From contig CP136066.1 in NCBI GenBank assembly GCA_032622095.1, positions 111,683,319 to 111,747,318 of the forward strand: a stretch of DNA of 64,000 bases, in the 5' to 3' direction. Of the stretch, positions 48,062 through 59,021 are shown one piece after another. The notes beneath the pieces are model-generated. The model saw only the letters and a list, made by a program, of their open reading frames with translations, was not told where the DNA came from and did no database searches. The stretch is from Siphonodentalium dalli (lineage: Eukaryota; Mollusca; Scaphopoda; Gadilida; Siphonodentaliidae). Numbering within the stretch: position 1 is the stretch's first letter; the number at the start of each line of letters is the position of its first letter. The position numbers and the translations under genes are program-made.

Positions 48062-48500
48062 GCAACATGGCGGTTTGCGCTCCAAAAAAAAAACCATCAA
48101 ATAATATTCACTTTTTTTCCTGGTATCGAAATAGGTCCATAAATACTTGAACTACCTCTCAACGGGAATTATATGTCCGATAAATATGCACTGAAGTCAT
48201 AAAAATAGAACACAGTTTTTGGGTCCCAAACAAACAACAGCCATGTGCACGACAAGGAACAGAAAAGAGTGTTTTCGTGTTAATATATTCCTGATATGGT
48301 AAAAATAAAGAGTGTTTGTTTCACTTGTGTGTGCAAAATTGAAAACGGCTGTAAAATGGCTGTGAACAAGACAAGTATTTTCAGATCATATGAAACAAGT
48401 ATATCAATATTTCGTGCATTTATCAACCTATCGTATACCTCCTTCCAAATTACGTAGACAAAATTTGAAAGCCCGAATGAGCCATGTCCGTTTAATCTAC
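48062..48500. repeat. ~430-bp dispersed repeat, copy 2
   Basis: Direct relative of 24285-24713. It preserves GAGCCATGTCCGTTTAATC, the apparent empty TTAA site of family C copy 2. Confidence 0.75.
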
Positions 48501-49239
48501 GCAAACATTTAATTATAAAAGAATTAATCGTTTGCTGATAACAAGTGCATGATATATCCTTTTCCCCTCATGTAGGTAATGTTTTGGGAAAACGTACTTA
48601 ACGAGTTAATTAGGTTGGAATTTTCGAAAAGTTTAAGGTACCAGTTGAAAAAATCCAACCCAAGGAGGGTGCAACTGGAATTTCTTGCAACTGGATTTTC
48701 AGTCTGCTTCAAGGGTGCAGTTGGAATCCCTCTACCACGGGGGGGGGGGGGGGATTGTAACGCGTTCCGCTGCACCACCCACACACTGCCATTATGTGCA
48801 GTCCATATATACGTGCCTGCTTTACATTATGGAAGTATACAAGAGACAAGGGAAACAATACAATTTCCCCCATTTACCATTGCTCGGAAAACAAACAAAT
48901 ATAGCCAATTTATCCGAGCAATGGCATCGATGGGTCGGTAAGGGATCCTTCTTTCAATAAATACCCCACAAACACCCCTCAATTCCATAGTATTTAATTT
49001 AGTATTAAGCACACAATAGTGTCTCATTATGGCATCAAAAATACCAGGTTTATCTTATACTCAAAACATCTTGCCCATTGATTTTACAAAAATCCACCCT
49101 ATCTCTGTGTCCTCTGGCCACTTCCCTGATCCAAGTACTCCAGTAAAACGTGCAAAACTACAGTTTTTTCTTACAAAAATGAGTGATGGTACATGTACAA
49201 GGATAACAAGGTTTGCACATCATAAATGGCTCTAGTCGA
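48501..49239. other. Intergenic with G-run repeat
   Basis: A run of about 17 G lies at 48739. Nearby GGTTGGAATTTTCG and GCAACTGGAATTTC phrases again recall hAT interiors. The 120-codon frame at 48579-48941 runs through this repeat and is not credible as a gene. Confidence 0.45.
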
Positions 49240-49570
49240 GTTAATTTGATGGCTCCCATCTAGAGGTCACCGCGAAGATCTATATGAAGTTTGGAAACGA
49301 TCTGATGAGGGATGTTACGTGTAGGGTGTGCCGAATGATTTAGTCATGCAAATAGTAAAATCCAAGATGGTTGATGGCAGCCACATTGTTCTAAGAATTT
49401 CGAAAATAAACGTGTCAATGACATGTAGCTCAACTTGGGGAGGTGATAATAATTTTATTCTGAGCAGTCAATAGAATGATAAAGAAGGAAAGTCAAAAAG
49501 TTTCAATAAATGGATTGTATGGTGTAAATGAAATTAATTTAATTTCAAGCATTTCTCCACTAAATATGGG

Positions 49571-49723
49571 CTGCTGGGTATGGCAAGCCAAACCGCTATT
49601 TAATATTAATTTTACTTAAGTAAAATAAAATGACACTTTATTTTACTTAAGTAAAATAAAATGACATTTTATTTTACTTAAGTAAAATTAATATTAAATA
49701 GCAGTTTGGCTTGCCATAGCAGG
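49571..49723. repeat. Palindrome with nested TTTTACTTAAGTAAAA
   Basis: Outer arms TGGCAAGCCAAACCGCTATT / AGCAGTTTGGCTTGCCA and TTAATATTAATTTTACTTAA are mirrored. The centre repeats ACTTAAGTAAAATAAAATGA three times. CTTAAG is also the core of the array at 63.3-63.7 kb. Confidence 0.85.
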
Positions 49724-51339
49724 GTGTGACGATGGATTCAAAATCCAAGATGGAATTGGACATCTTCCATCTAGATGTAACATTAAAGAACCATATGAAG
49801 TTTGGATGAGGCACCGCCAAAGGATTTAAAGAGTAAAATCCAAGATGGACACTGGCAACCAAGTTTTTTAACAAAATTCGGAAAATATCGTTGGCTCCTA
49901 TCTAGAGGTCACCCCGAAAATCCTTATGAAGTTTGGTGATGATTGAATGAGTGATGAAGCCTGCAGGTTGTGACAAACGATTTAGTCATGCAAAGAGTAA
50001 AAATCCAAGATGGCCACATACAGCCATGTTTTTCCCAACGAATTTTGATGGCTCCAATTGATGGCTCCAATCTAAAGGTCACCCTGAAGATGCATATAAA
50101 GTTTATTGATGATCGGACGAGGGGTGTGGTCTGTAGGGTGTGCCAAAGAATTTAGTCATGCAAAGAGTAAAATACTAGATGGCCATGTTTTTAATCGATA
50201 ATCGTTCAAGTTCGACAGCTCTCATCAAGAGGAGATCCTAATCATGCCTGTAAATTTCCTAAACATTTCGTTGATATATGCGGGCTACTGGGTGTGTCGA
50301 TGGATTAAAATGTGAAATCCTAGATGGCTGCTTTTTTAACAACTTTTTTTCAGCAATAATCGATGCCTACCATCTAGAGGTCACCCCAAAGATCCGTATG
50401 AAGTTTGATGACGATCGGATGATTCATGTGGCCTGTAGGGTATGCCAAAGGATTTAGTCATGCAAAGATTAAAATCTAAGATGGCAACTGGCGGCCATGT
50501 TTTTTTAAACGAATTTCGGAAATAATCGATGTCTCCCATCTAGAGGTCACCCCGAAGATCCATATGAAGTCTGGTTGCGATTAGATGAGGAATGTGGTTT
50601 GTAGGGTGTGCCAAAGGATTTTGTCATGCAAAGAGTAAAATTTGATAGCTCCTATCTGGAGGTGATCCTAAACATGCCTGTAAATTTTCAGAACATTTCT
50701 CTAATAAATACAGGCTGCAGCCGATGGATTCAAATTTGAAATCCAAAATGGCTGCTGGTGGCCATGTTTTATAAATAAATTAGGAAAAAATCAACGGCTC
50801 CCATCTAGAGGTCACCCCGAAGATCATTCTGAAGTTTGGTGAGTAGATTAGGGATGTGGCCTGTAGGGTGAGCCCAAGTAAATTGTTGACAGACGCACAT
50901 ACGACGGACGCCAACCCTCGGCAATAGCTCAAACTCCACAAAGTAAAGTTCCGGATGTATGGACAGACGAGGGTCATTACTAGTCTCTGATGGAAGGTCA
51001 GGGGATAAAATCTTCTGGTAGCTACATATGTCTCTTTTTTTCAGCATAGTCAGCTGGCATAGTGCTGACCCAATGTGATACAGTTAAATTCCTGTCAAGG
51101 GCAAACTAGCACGCGGTTAACAATTAAACATAAATGAAAGTATCAATGACACTGTAGCTCAACTTGGAGGGGGATAATTTCATGTGTTACAGTCAATAGA
51201 GCGATTAGGAAAGCGGAAAGTTGAAAATTTAATGTCCGAGTAATACTAGATGTCAGCATGAAGAGATATATAAGATTTAGTCATATAAAGAATAAATCCA
51301 AGATGGTCTCTGGCAGCCATGTTTTTAACATAATTTGGA

Positions 51340-51710
51340 TAAACAAGAGCACCCCGTCGGGGCGTGGCATAATACGCCCGTTTCTGGAGTAGAGTGGGGC
51401 AAGGTTTAATTCATTTGTTTGAATCCTTTGACTTAACACAAAATAATAACAAAAATAAAACAGAATAACTTGGAAACCGCATATCAGGTAAAATTTAAGT
51501 CGAAAAAGGGGCATAACTCAGTCAAAACGAAACCCATATTCGAACTTGATCTGTATTTTGGGGTGGTAAACTAATATACAAAATTTGGTTCAGTTCACTC
51601 GATTCAATCTCAAGTTATCATGTGGAAACCAAAAGCGGACGGACAACAGGCGACGGACGGACGGAAAACCCATTTACATAATTTTTTCAAACGGGCATAT
51701 AAAAAAGGTA
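51340..51710 (+). repeat. Lophotrochozoan-style dispersed element
   Basis: Begins AACAAGAGCACCCCGTCGGG, contains GGGGCATAACTCAGTC and GACGGACGGACGG and ends TTTTTCAAACGGGCATAT. I know this phrase order from molluscan and related genomes; the class of the element is not known to me. Confidence 0.55.
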
Positions 51711-51958
51711 AGCTCCCATCCAGAGGTCAACCTTAAGATTTGTATGAAGTTTGGTGATGATCGGATGAGGGATATGGTCTGTATGATCAACTTGGGTGTG
51801 CCATAGGATTGTCATGCAAATAGTAAAATCTAAGAAGGCTGCTGCGGCCATGTTTTACATAAAATGTCTTATCAAATTCAAGTTCCCACCTAGAGGTGAT
51901 TCTAAACATACCTGTAAATTTTTAAAACAATTCTCAGGGTGTGATGATGGATTCAAAT

Positions 51959-52459
51959 TTAAAGGCACGTGCGGCCTTAATTGTCGAAAATATTCATATT
52001 TGTTCCAAACACCGTAAACAGAAAAACATTAAAACGCATACATTTCCGTTCATATATACCATGACCATCGCGTAAACAGCATGTTATCATAAAGACCTAC
52101 TATATTTTACCTAAGCAAGAGCCTGATTGTGTTACAGAAAACAGCACAATGCTACTGGCTAATCACACAAAAATGGCAAAACGCTCTTTATTAGTTCCAT
52201 ATCAGGTATTCACCAACAAAGAACGCTCTTTATGTTTACCATCATAATATAAACAAACACCAGAAAAGTAACTTTTTATGATTTTGTTTACATAACAATG
52301 GTCAAACATATGACAATAACATACTGTTTATGCGATATTTCTTATTTGTATACGGACAAAGTCTATCTACATATTGATGTTCTTTCTGTTTGCGGCGGTT
52401 TTTGACGGGTGGAGATATTTTCACAGGATACCCACCGCCAAGGCCAACCGTGTCTTTAA
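51959..52459. mobile_element. TTAA-type MITE, family D, complete copy
   Basis: Ends TTAA-AGGCACGTGCGGCCTTA and AAGGCCAACCGTGTCT-TTAA. It lies inside a 170-bp repeat unit: joining the flanks gives GGATTCAAATTTAAATCC, close to GGATTCAAATTTGAAATCC of an uninterrupted unit at 50714. The empty site is therefore visible. Non-coding, 501 bp. Inverted relative at 5275-5745. Confidence 0.88.
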
Positions 52460-52640
52460 ATCCAAGATATGGCTGCCAAGTTTTACATTGAAAATTGTTC
52501 TAATTCGATAGTTCCCATCCATGTTTTTTAACGAATTTCAGGGAGCAAATTTAGGGCTCCCTTCTAGAGGTCACACCGAAGATCCATATGAAAGTTTGGT
52601 GATGATCGGATGACAGGTGTGACCTGTAGGGTAATAGCAA

Positions 52641-53387
52641 TAGATCAAACTTGACTTTGTCAATTGGGCTAAAAATGGCAAACAGAGCCATTCTAGCCCT
52701 CATTTCCACAATTTGTCACCATCAAAGTCATGTACCATGCATTTATTTTAATTCCGAATACCATTTAAGATGGGCGTATGAATCCAGAATACCAGTTAAC
52801 AATGGGGTATGAATCCCGCGTACCGCCTGAAAAGGGCCTGAATCCCACATACCAAAAGGGGTGGGGTGGGGGGGGGGGATGACACCCTCACTAGAATGCC
52901 ATGAATTGTTACTAAAGACAATATGTCATAGTGGTATGATTTTGTGTTTATTCTACACCATCTAATATCTTCAACACAATTGCTCTTTAAAAAGTTGACA
53001 ATTTTTTTTTTCAATTTTATCAAACCGCGTTATCAGGAATAGACTAATAAGGAATACTCTTTATTGTTCCATACCAAAGAAAAGTAGAGAATTATTTTTA
53101 TAAATTCTGTTAACAGTATTTAACATATTTATCGACCTATTTTGATCACTGGAATCAGACCTGGGTGTATTACAAAACCAAGCACAACAAGAGCATATTT
53201 AATATAGGTCGCTGACCAAAAAGTCCCCCAACGAAGGTGGCAGGTTTGAAGGATTTATGAGATTCAGATCCCTATACTACAAACTGCAGCACGAATTGAT
53301 TACACCAATATGATACTAAGTTCATTTTCACTAAATATGTTGCACATCTTCAATGTTTCGAGAAAGGGTCAATAACTCTAAAATAAA
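52641..53387. other. Intergenic: no gene seen
   Basis: Includes the GAATCCCGCGTACCG repeat with G-rich run (52760-52900) also found at 5170-5250. No exon recognised. Confidence 0.45.
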
Positions 53388-54450
53388 CTAGAGGTGTGAC
53401 TGTCCAATGGGACTAAGGATACCCCCACCCCCCCCCCCCCCCCCCCCCCCCCCCCGTGTTTTTAAATTATTAAGATGTTTCACATGTCAGTAAACATTTA
53501 GTTAAAATAATAAAATAATAGTTCCCATTGCAGGTGCACAACCCTAATCTTAAACCTATTGACCGAAAAATGTAGGAATAAAAGCTCGGACAAAATTATG
53601 CATGTTGCAAAAATGTTCTAAGTCGAAAAGGGGAATAGACATCATAATCGCAGGTGCACAGGTTCTCATGGTACTATATATCATGTTCTAAGTCGAAAAA
53701 GGGGGATAACTCCACCAAAAAATGTCGGACAGACATCATAATCGCAGGTGCACAGGTTCCCATGGTACTAAATATCTGTGCCAAGTTGAACAACAATTGA
53801 CCTAAAAATGTAGGAATAAAAGCTCAGACAAAATTATACATGTTGCGAAAATTTTCTAAGTAAAAAAAGGGGGAATAACTCCACCAAAAAAGTCCGACAG
53901 ACGTCATAATCGCAGGTGTACAGGTTCCCATGGTGGTTGATGTCTGTGCCAAGTTTCACGGAAAATGATCATAAAACGACTGAGAAAAACTCCGGACAAA
54001 TTTGTGTCCACGGACGGACGGACGGACGGATAAGAAAATGAAAACAATATAATTGGGCACTCTTCCGATAGCGAATCTCCCTACCAAGTTTCATTGAGAT
54101 CTGACAAACCATGGCTAAGATATCTGTGCAGATAAACAGAGAAGAAGGATAACTCTGGAACTGAAAATGTCAATGGCCCCCTTTGTGAAAGCAGTCAAGA
54201 TGGTGAACATCCAGGCCAAGTTTCATTCAGATCTGATAACCCATATCTGAGATATATGCCTGGGTGGACAGAAAACCACTATATACAGGTGAACAAAGAT
54301 AATAACTCTAGAACGTAAAATGCAAATAATGCAGTAGGGCCTCTTTTGATAGTGTTTTTGATGCCGAACATCATATCCGATAACACATGGCTGAGATATA
54401 TGCACTGGCAGACGGACGGTTGTCTAGACAGACAAGTCAATCCTGTATAC
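53388..54450. repeat. Diverged ~150-200 bp tandem units, with a ~34-bp poly-C tract
   Basis: GTAGGAATAAAAGCTCGGAC, ATGTTGCNAAAATNTTCTAA, GGGGGATAACTCCACCAAAA and ATCGCAGGTGCACAGGTTCC recur three times. From 54050 a related unit (AAGTTTCATTGAGATCTGA; TAACTCTAGAACTGAAAAT) continues. GACGGACGGACGGACGG sits at 54010. The C tract at 53424-53456 is likely unstable. Confidence 0.75.
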
Positions 54451-57400
54451 CCCACATTTTTCTTTGAAAAGTAGGGATTTAATTACAGAACACTGCCACA
54501 GGGCTTTAAGACAAGTCAATATGAGGAATGTTACATTCAATCTTACAATTATAACACCAAATGGGCATCAAAAGTGAATAGTCTTCACATGCATATGTCT
54601 GATCAAAAATTTTAATACAAATATCAGTGTAAAGAAGTTAAACAATAACATGATGATGGAGTGCCCTCTTCAACGAGTCTTCTTGGAAAATATGATATAA
54701 GAAATATGATATAAGAAAAAATATAAATTGAAATGTGAGTTTTGGGTAGTCACATATGATATTCTAAACACATATGATATTCTAACTTTAATATCAATGC
54801 AATGAGAAAGAATATAAAAACAAGAATTTGCATCAGAGATGCAGGGTTAAGTTGTGGTTTCTACGCGAAAAATGGGCTTGGATTGAAAATGCATAACTCG
54901 TAATTGTAACTGGCTAGCATACACAACACTGTTGAAGTCTGACATTCACATTAGTAAACTAATTAAGGACAATAACTCCACCGAAAATATATGGACTCGA
55001 ACTCGATCAAGACATTGTTGAGCAAATCTTATATTTGATTATTCATTCACTTTGTTCTTATTTTCGTAATTAATAACTCTCCAATAATGAGATTTCACAT
55101 GTCAAAACCATAGCTTTTTGTCATAAATACACAAAAAAGATACCAAAGTTTAATCAAAACTTGATGGTAAACATTGGAAAAGGTCAAAGAATTGAAAAAT
55201 ATTCTGAAAATCATATTCAAACTAAAATATTTGAACTTACTGTACACGGTTAACGATGTGTGTTGACAAATCACTGCAACAGTTATGTTTACATAACAAT
55301 GGTTTGAACATGTGAAATTTTGTTATTGGAGAACAATCAATAATGAATATAAGAGCAAAGTTTATCTATTTCTCCATGTTCTTAGCCTAAATCCAAAGTA
55401 TAAACTTTAGTCTGAGTGCAGAAATGCAGGGAAAATTGAGTGAACATCATGTGTAACAGCGCCTGATGAGCGATTATAAATATTGCCAACAAATTCTGTT
55501 CTGATAATTGAAGAATATGAGATTGTACACCTGAAGATTTATTATGCTTTAATTGACACTAAAAATTATCCCCGGCAACATGAACAACTTATATCAGGAT
55601 GTTGATTTTGAACCCCGAAGCAGAGCCAAGAGTCATCCAGGTATAAAATCTCCATGTCCCCACAACAAAGGGCATAAAACATCATTTGTGTGGTATTCAT
55701 CAGATCCTCACATTAATTCACACAAATAAGTATTCTGGCACAGGATCAGACCTGTTTACTTTTAAAATTGGAAATCTGGAGATTTGTCCTCAGAAAGAGG
55801 GAGATTTAGTGAAAAATCTGGAGAATTTTTTCGATAAGATTATCACGAAAAAAAAACTTCATATTTTTCATTTAAATGTCATATAGACTGTTTGTTGCAT
55901 TTGGTTTTCATCTGCCACAATTAACGGCCTTGACACCGATTACCCAGTACCTCTAAATTGTCTAATTTCTAAAATCATTGGGAATAAAATTACGATTTTC
56001 CTATTATGGATCACGTTTTATTTCGAATAAGGCAATTCAACGATTAAAACTATGTTTGCGCACTATAAAATGGTGCTCTCGGATAATTTTGTCGCCAGGA
56101 TCTTTAATGCTGCACCAGCGCAGCTCCGTCATGAAAGGGTTAAAGTAGCGCAGAGATGGCTAATTTCAACATTGATGGTCATACAAAAATTTACAGGAAC
56201 TTGATCTTCCACAATTGAAGCTACATCCTCAAATTTAAGGATTCGTGAAAAGCCGGAGCACTTATCATAATATCTAGTGCAAGTATTGTACAGGAAAAGA
56301 TAGTGTTAAATAAATTTTGGACACTTCTTCAACTCTTTCATGATGGGAGCTACACTGATGCAGCATTGAAGATCCTATGTCAGTGCATTCTCTTATTCTC
56401 TCATATATGCGAGTCTCCAATAGGCCAATGTATTCTCTTATATATGTCAGCCTCCCTTTGGGAGACTCGCATATATAAGAAAATGAATTGACACATGGTT
56501 TTCACAAAATTTAAGGAAGCTCCAGTCATGGAAGGGTTAAAAAACACGTCCTGGTTTTCAAAAGAAAATCCATGTTCTCTACCGAAGTGAATCTATTTAA
56601 ACTTTTAAAATCAGTGAGTGTGAGTGTGAGTGTGATTTTCATAAGGATTAAAAAACTACTTTGCTTTAATCTAGTTTTTAGAAATATTTTTTTTGGTTAA
56701 AAAACATGTCACTTAATTCTGAGGTATGAATTTTCTCCCTTTGAATTTCAACAGCAGTTCAGTTGCATTATGTCTTTTAAATTTCCATCTGTGAAGGTGA
56801 AAAATTGGCAACCCTGGAAGCTCATACATTTCAGCAGTTCGCTCTTATTTTTCTAATCATCAGCCAACCACATATCGATAAAGAAACACATAAAACTGGC
56901 TGCAAAAATGTCATCTCTATAAACAATTAGATAAATTATGCCATTCTGTCCAAAATGTTGGACCATAATTGTAAAAATAAATGCTATATATTCTATTTGG
57001 ATGGACATGAATATATTGGGAAATGAATAATATACTTTAATGTGAAACACTCCGGTAGGGTGATCAAATATAAATGGAGAATAATCCTGTTCAAAGTGGT
57101 AATTTTTACAAATATTTTATCCAAATTGACAACACACACCGTCATTCTTATATATTAATTAAATGCAGTGTCTCTCGATGTCAAAATGGTTTTCGTTTGT
57201 TAATCGCCGATAGATGCGTCCCGAATCAAGTACCGGTAGTAAATATTTACAATTGAGCGCAGTTCAGACAATGTTTTCTATAGAGTGGTACAGTCGATTT
57301 GCTTCAGGTTTTCGGCGATGTTAGTAGAATGCTACATTCCTCCAGTTGGCATAGCGTCTAGATACTAATTGATCAGTTTCACGCACCCGAACAAGTGCAT

Positions 57401-57860
57401 AATATGTCTTTAATATAAGGTTTCTGTGAAACCTGTCATCATGGAAATGAATTTGGACTTACAACGGCTTAATGTTAGGTATGGCAATATTTCCTCTACT
57501 ATCCAATTCAAGTAAATCTTTTGTATGTGAAATTTGGATGCAACATGGTGTTACTAAAAGGAACACATTAAACTTTCCAAATTTCATCAGAGATCCAACA
57601 TATTTGAGTTCAACGTGACACACGAAACGTGATACACAAAATGTGACACACAAAACAATCAGACAAACGTCTGAGATCCAATATATATATATATATCAAC
57701 TAACACTTAACCAGACGACCAGACAAGACACCAAAATCTATCAGACATTCATTGTAGATACAATATACCATGAATGTAAACCTTTTTTGGTACTAAATAC
57801 GAGTAGTTCCCTTAGAAAATGTTGAGATAAAAAGAGCTGGGATGTCGCCCGGTGCACACC
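54451..57860. other. Long intergenic stretch without a supported gene
   Basis: AT-rich sequence. Small items: a 56398-56478 hairpin (ATATGCGAGTCTCC / GGAGACTCGCATATAT), a (GTGAGT)n-like run at 56613-56633 and paired GTCATGNAAGGGTTAAA phrases at ~56130 and ~56528. No exon with recognisable protein similarity. Confidence 0.45.
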
Positions 57861-58530
57861 CCATGTGGCATACCCTAAGTAGAAGTCACTGGACCATGAT
57901 CATTTCCAATCACATCAAAGGATCCTTTTATTTTTTAAAGCTGTTGTATTCAATATGTCCACCCAATTCCATTGAGATCTGATGATGGAAAATACAAACA
58001 ACACTGGTTGATACTTCGTTGAAAGCCCTTGTGTGGTACATGTGAATTATACATATTGTGAATATACATGGCAAATTTCGTCAAGGACCCAAGATCCTAT
58101 AACCCTTGGCTGAGATACTTAGGTGGATGGGTAAAAACCAATATTTCCATATAAAAAAGATGAATAACTCTAGAACTGAGAATGCTATCACCATTTGACA
58201 CTTCATTTAAAGCCCATATGATGGTGAACATCCATACCAAATTTCATCAGTACCAAATACCCCATGGCTAAGATACCCAGTCATATGGAGAAAAAAATCA
58301 ACATTTCCAGATAAACACAAATGAATAACTCTAGAGCTGAAAACCTGAACAATACGACTGAACACTCCTCTATGGGTCCTCAAAATGGTGAACATCCGTA
58401 CACAAACTCATTGATATCAAACAACCTGGGGTTGAGATAACTGCACAGATGGACGCACGGAAAGGCTGGCAGACAGCAAGATGGACGGAGGGTAGGACGC
58501 ATGTACCGGTACTTTCCTTTGGTCATGAGG
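57861..58530. repeat. ~150-bp tandem units related to 54.05-54.45 kb
   Basis: Phrases TAACTCTAGAACTGAGAATG, GGTGAACATCCATACCAAAT and ATGGCTAAGATACCCAG recur about three times, each diverged. Non-coding. Confidence 0.7.
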
Positions 58531-58847
58531 GTATAATAACTTCAACAAATAGCCAATGCCCAATAGAACTTATTATCTCAACATTTCCCACCAACTAAAA
58601 GAAATCCTTCTGCACCAGTATTATCTGTTTGTCTGTCTGTCTGTCATCTGTTTACGTTTCCTGAACACCCCTCCAGATAAATAATAAACCATTCCAATGT
58701 ATACATTCATAACTAATGGGAGAATCCAATTTAGTCAAGAAAGGGACACACACTTACATAACACAACAAGACACCCAAAACCATCAGACATTCAAACAGA
58801 CACACAAACTTCATCACAGCATACTCGTTTTTCCAATAATACAATCA

Positions 58848-59021
58848 TCATAACTCATCTTTCTTTTTCTTCTTGTCTTTTTTAACTTTTTGCGCAGATA
58901 CTTTTTCCTTCTTCTCCTCTGACTTCTTTTTAACTTTTGACTTATTTTTAGTGTCATTTGGTGAAAGTTTTTTAGAATCCTTCTTTGATGATTTCTTGTT
59001 GGCTTTGTTTCCATCAGGAGG
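58848..59021 (-). CDS. MESD: MESD last exon (Lys-rich tail, KDEL)
   Basis: Acceptor TGCTCCACAG, then PPDGNKANKKSSKK..., ~57 residues dominated by Lys/Ser/Asp and ending KKKKDEL-stop. KDEL is the ER-retrieval signal. The low-complexity basic tail is typical of the family, although its sequence is not conserved. Confidence 0.92.
   Translation of the reverse strand, partial: PPDGNKANKKSSKKDSKKLSPNDTKNKSKVKKKSEEKKEKVSAQKVKKDKKKKKDEL

Larger units (their letters stand above)
49240..52640. repeat. Field of ~170-bp imperfect tandem repeats with insertions
   Basis: The unit contains CTCCCATCTAGAGGTCACCC, GAAGATCCATATGAAGTTTG, GATGATCGGATGAGGGATGT, GGCCTGTAGGGTGTGCC, GATTTAGTCATGCAAAGAGT and AAAATCCAAGATGG. 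At least eight CTAGAGGTCA-type cores are visible (about 49259, 49902, 50073, 50374, 50543, 50808, 51720 and 52568). Units are old and diverged. The field is interrupted by a hairpin (49571-49723), a lophotrochozoan-style element (~51340-51710) and a MITE (51959-52459). Confidence 0.8.
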
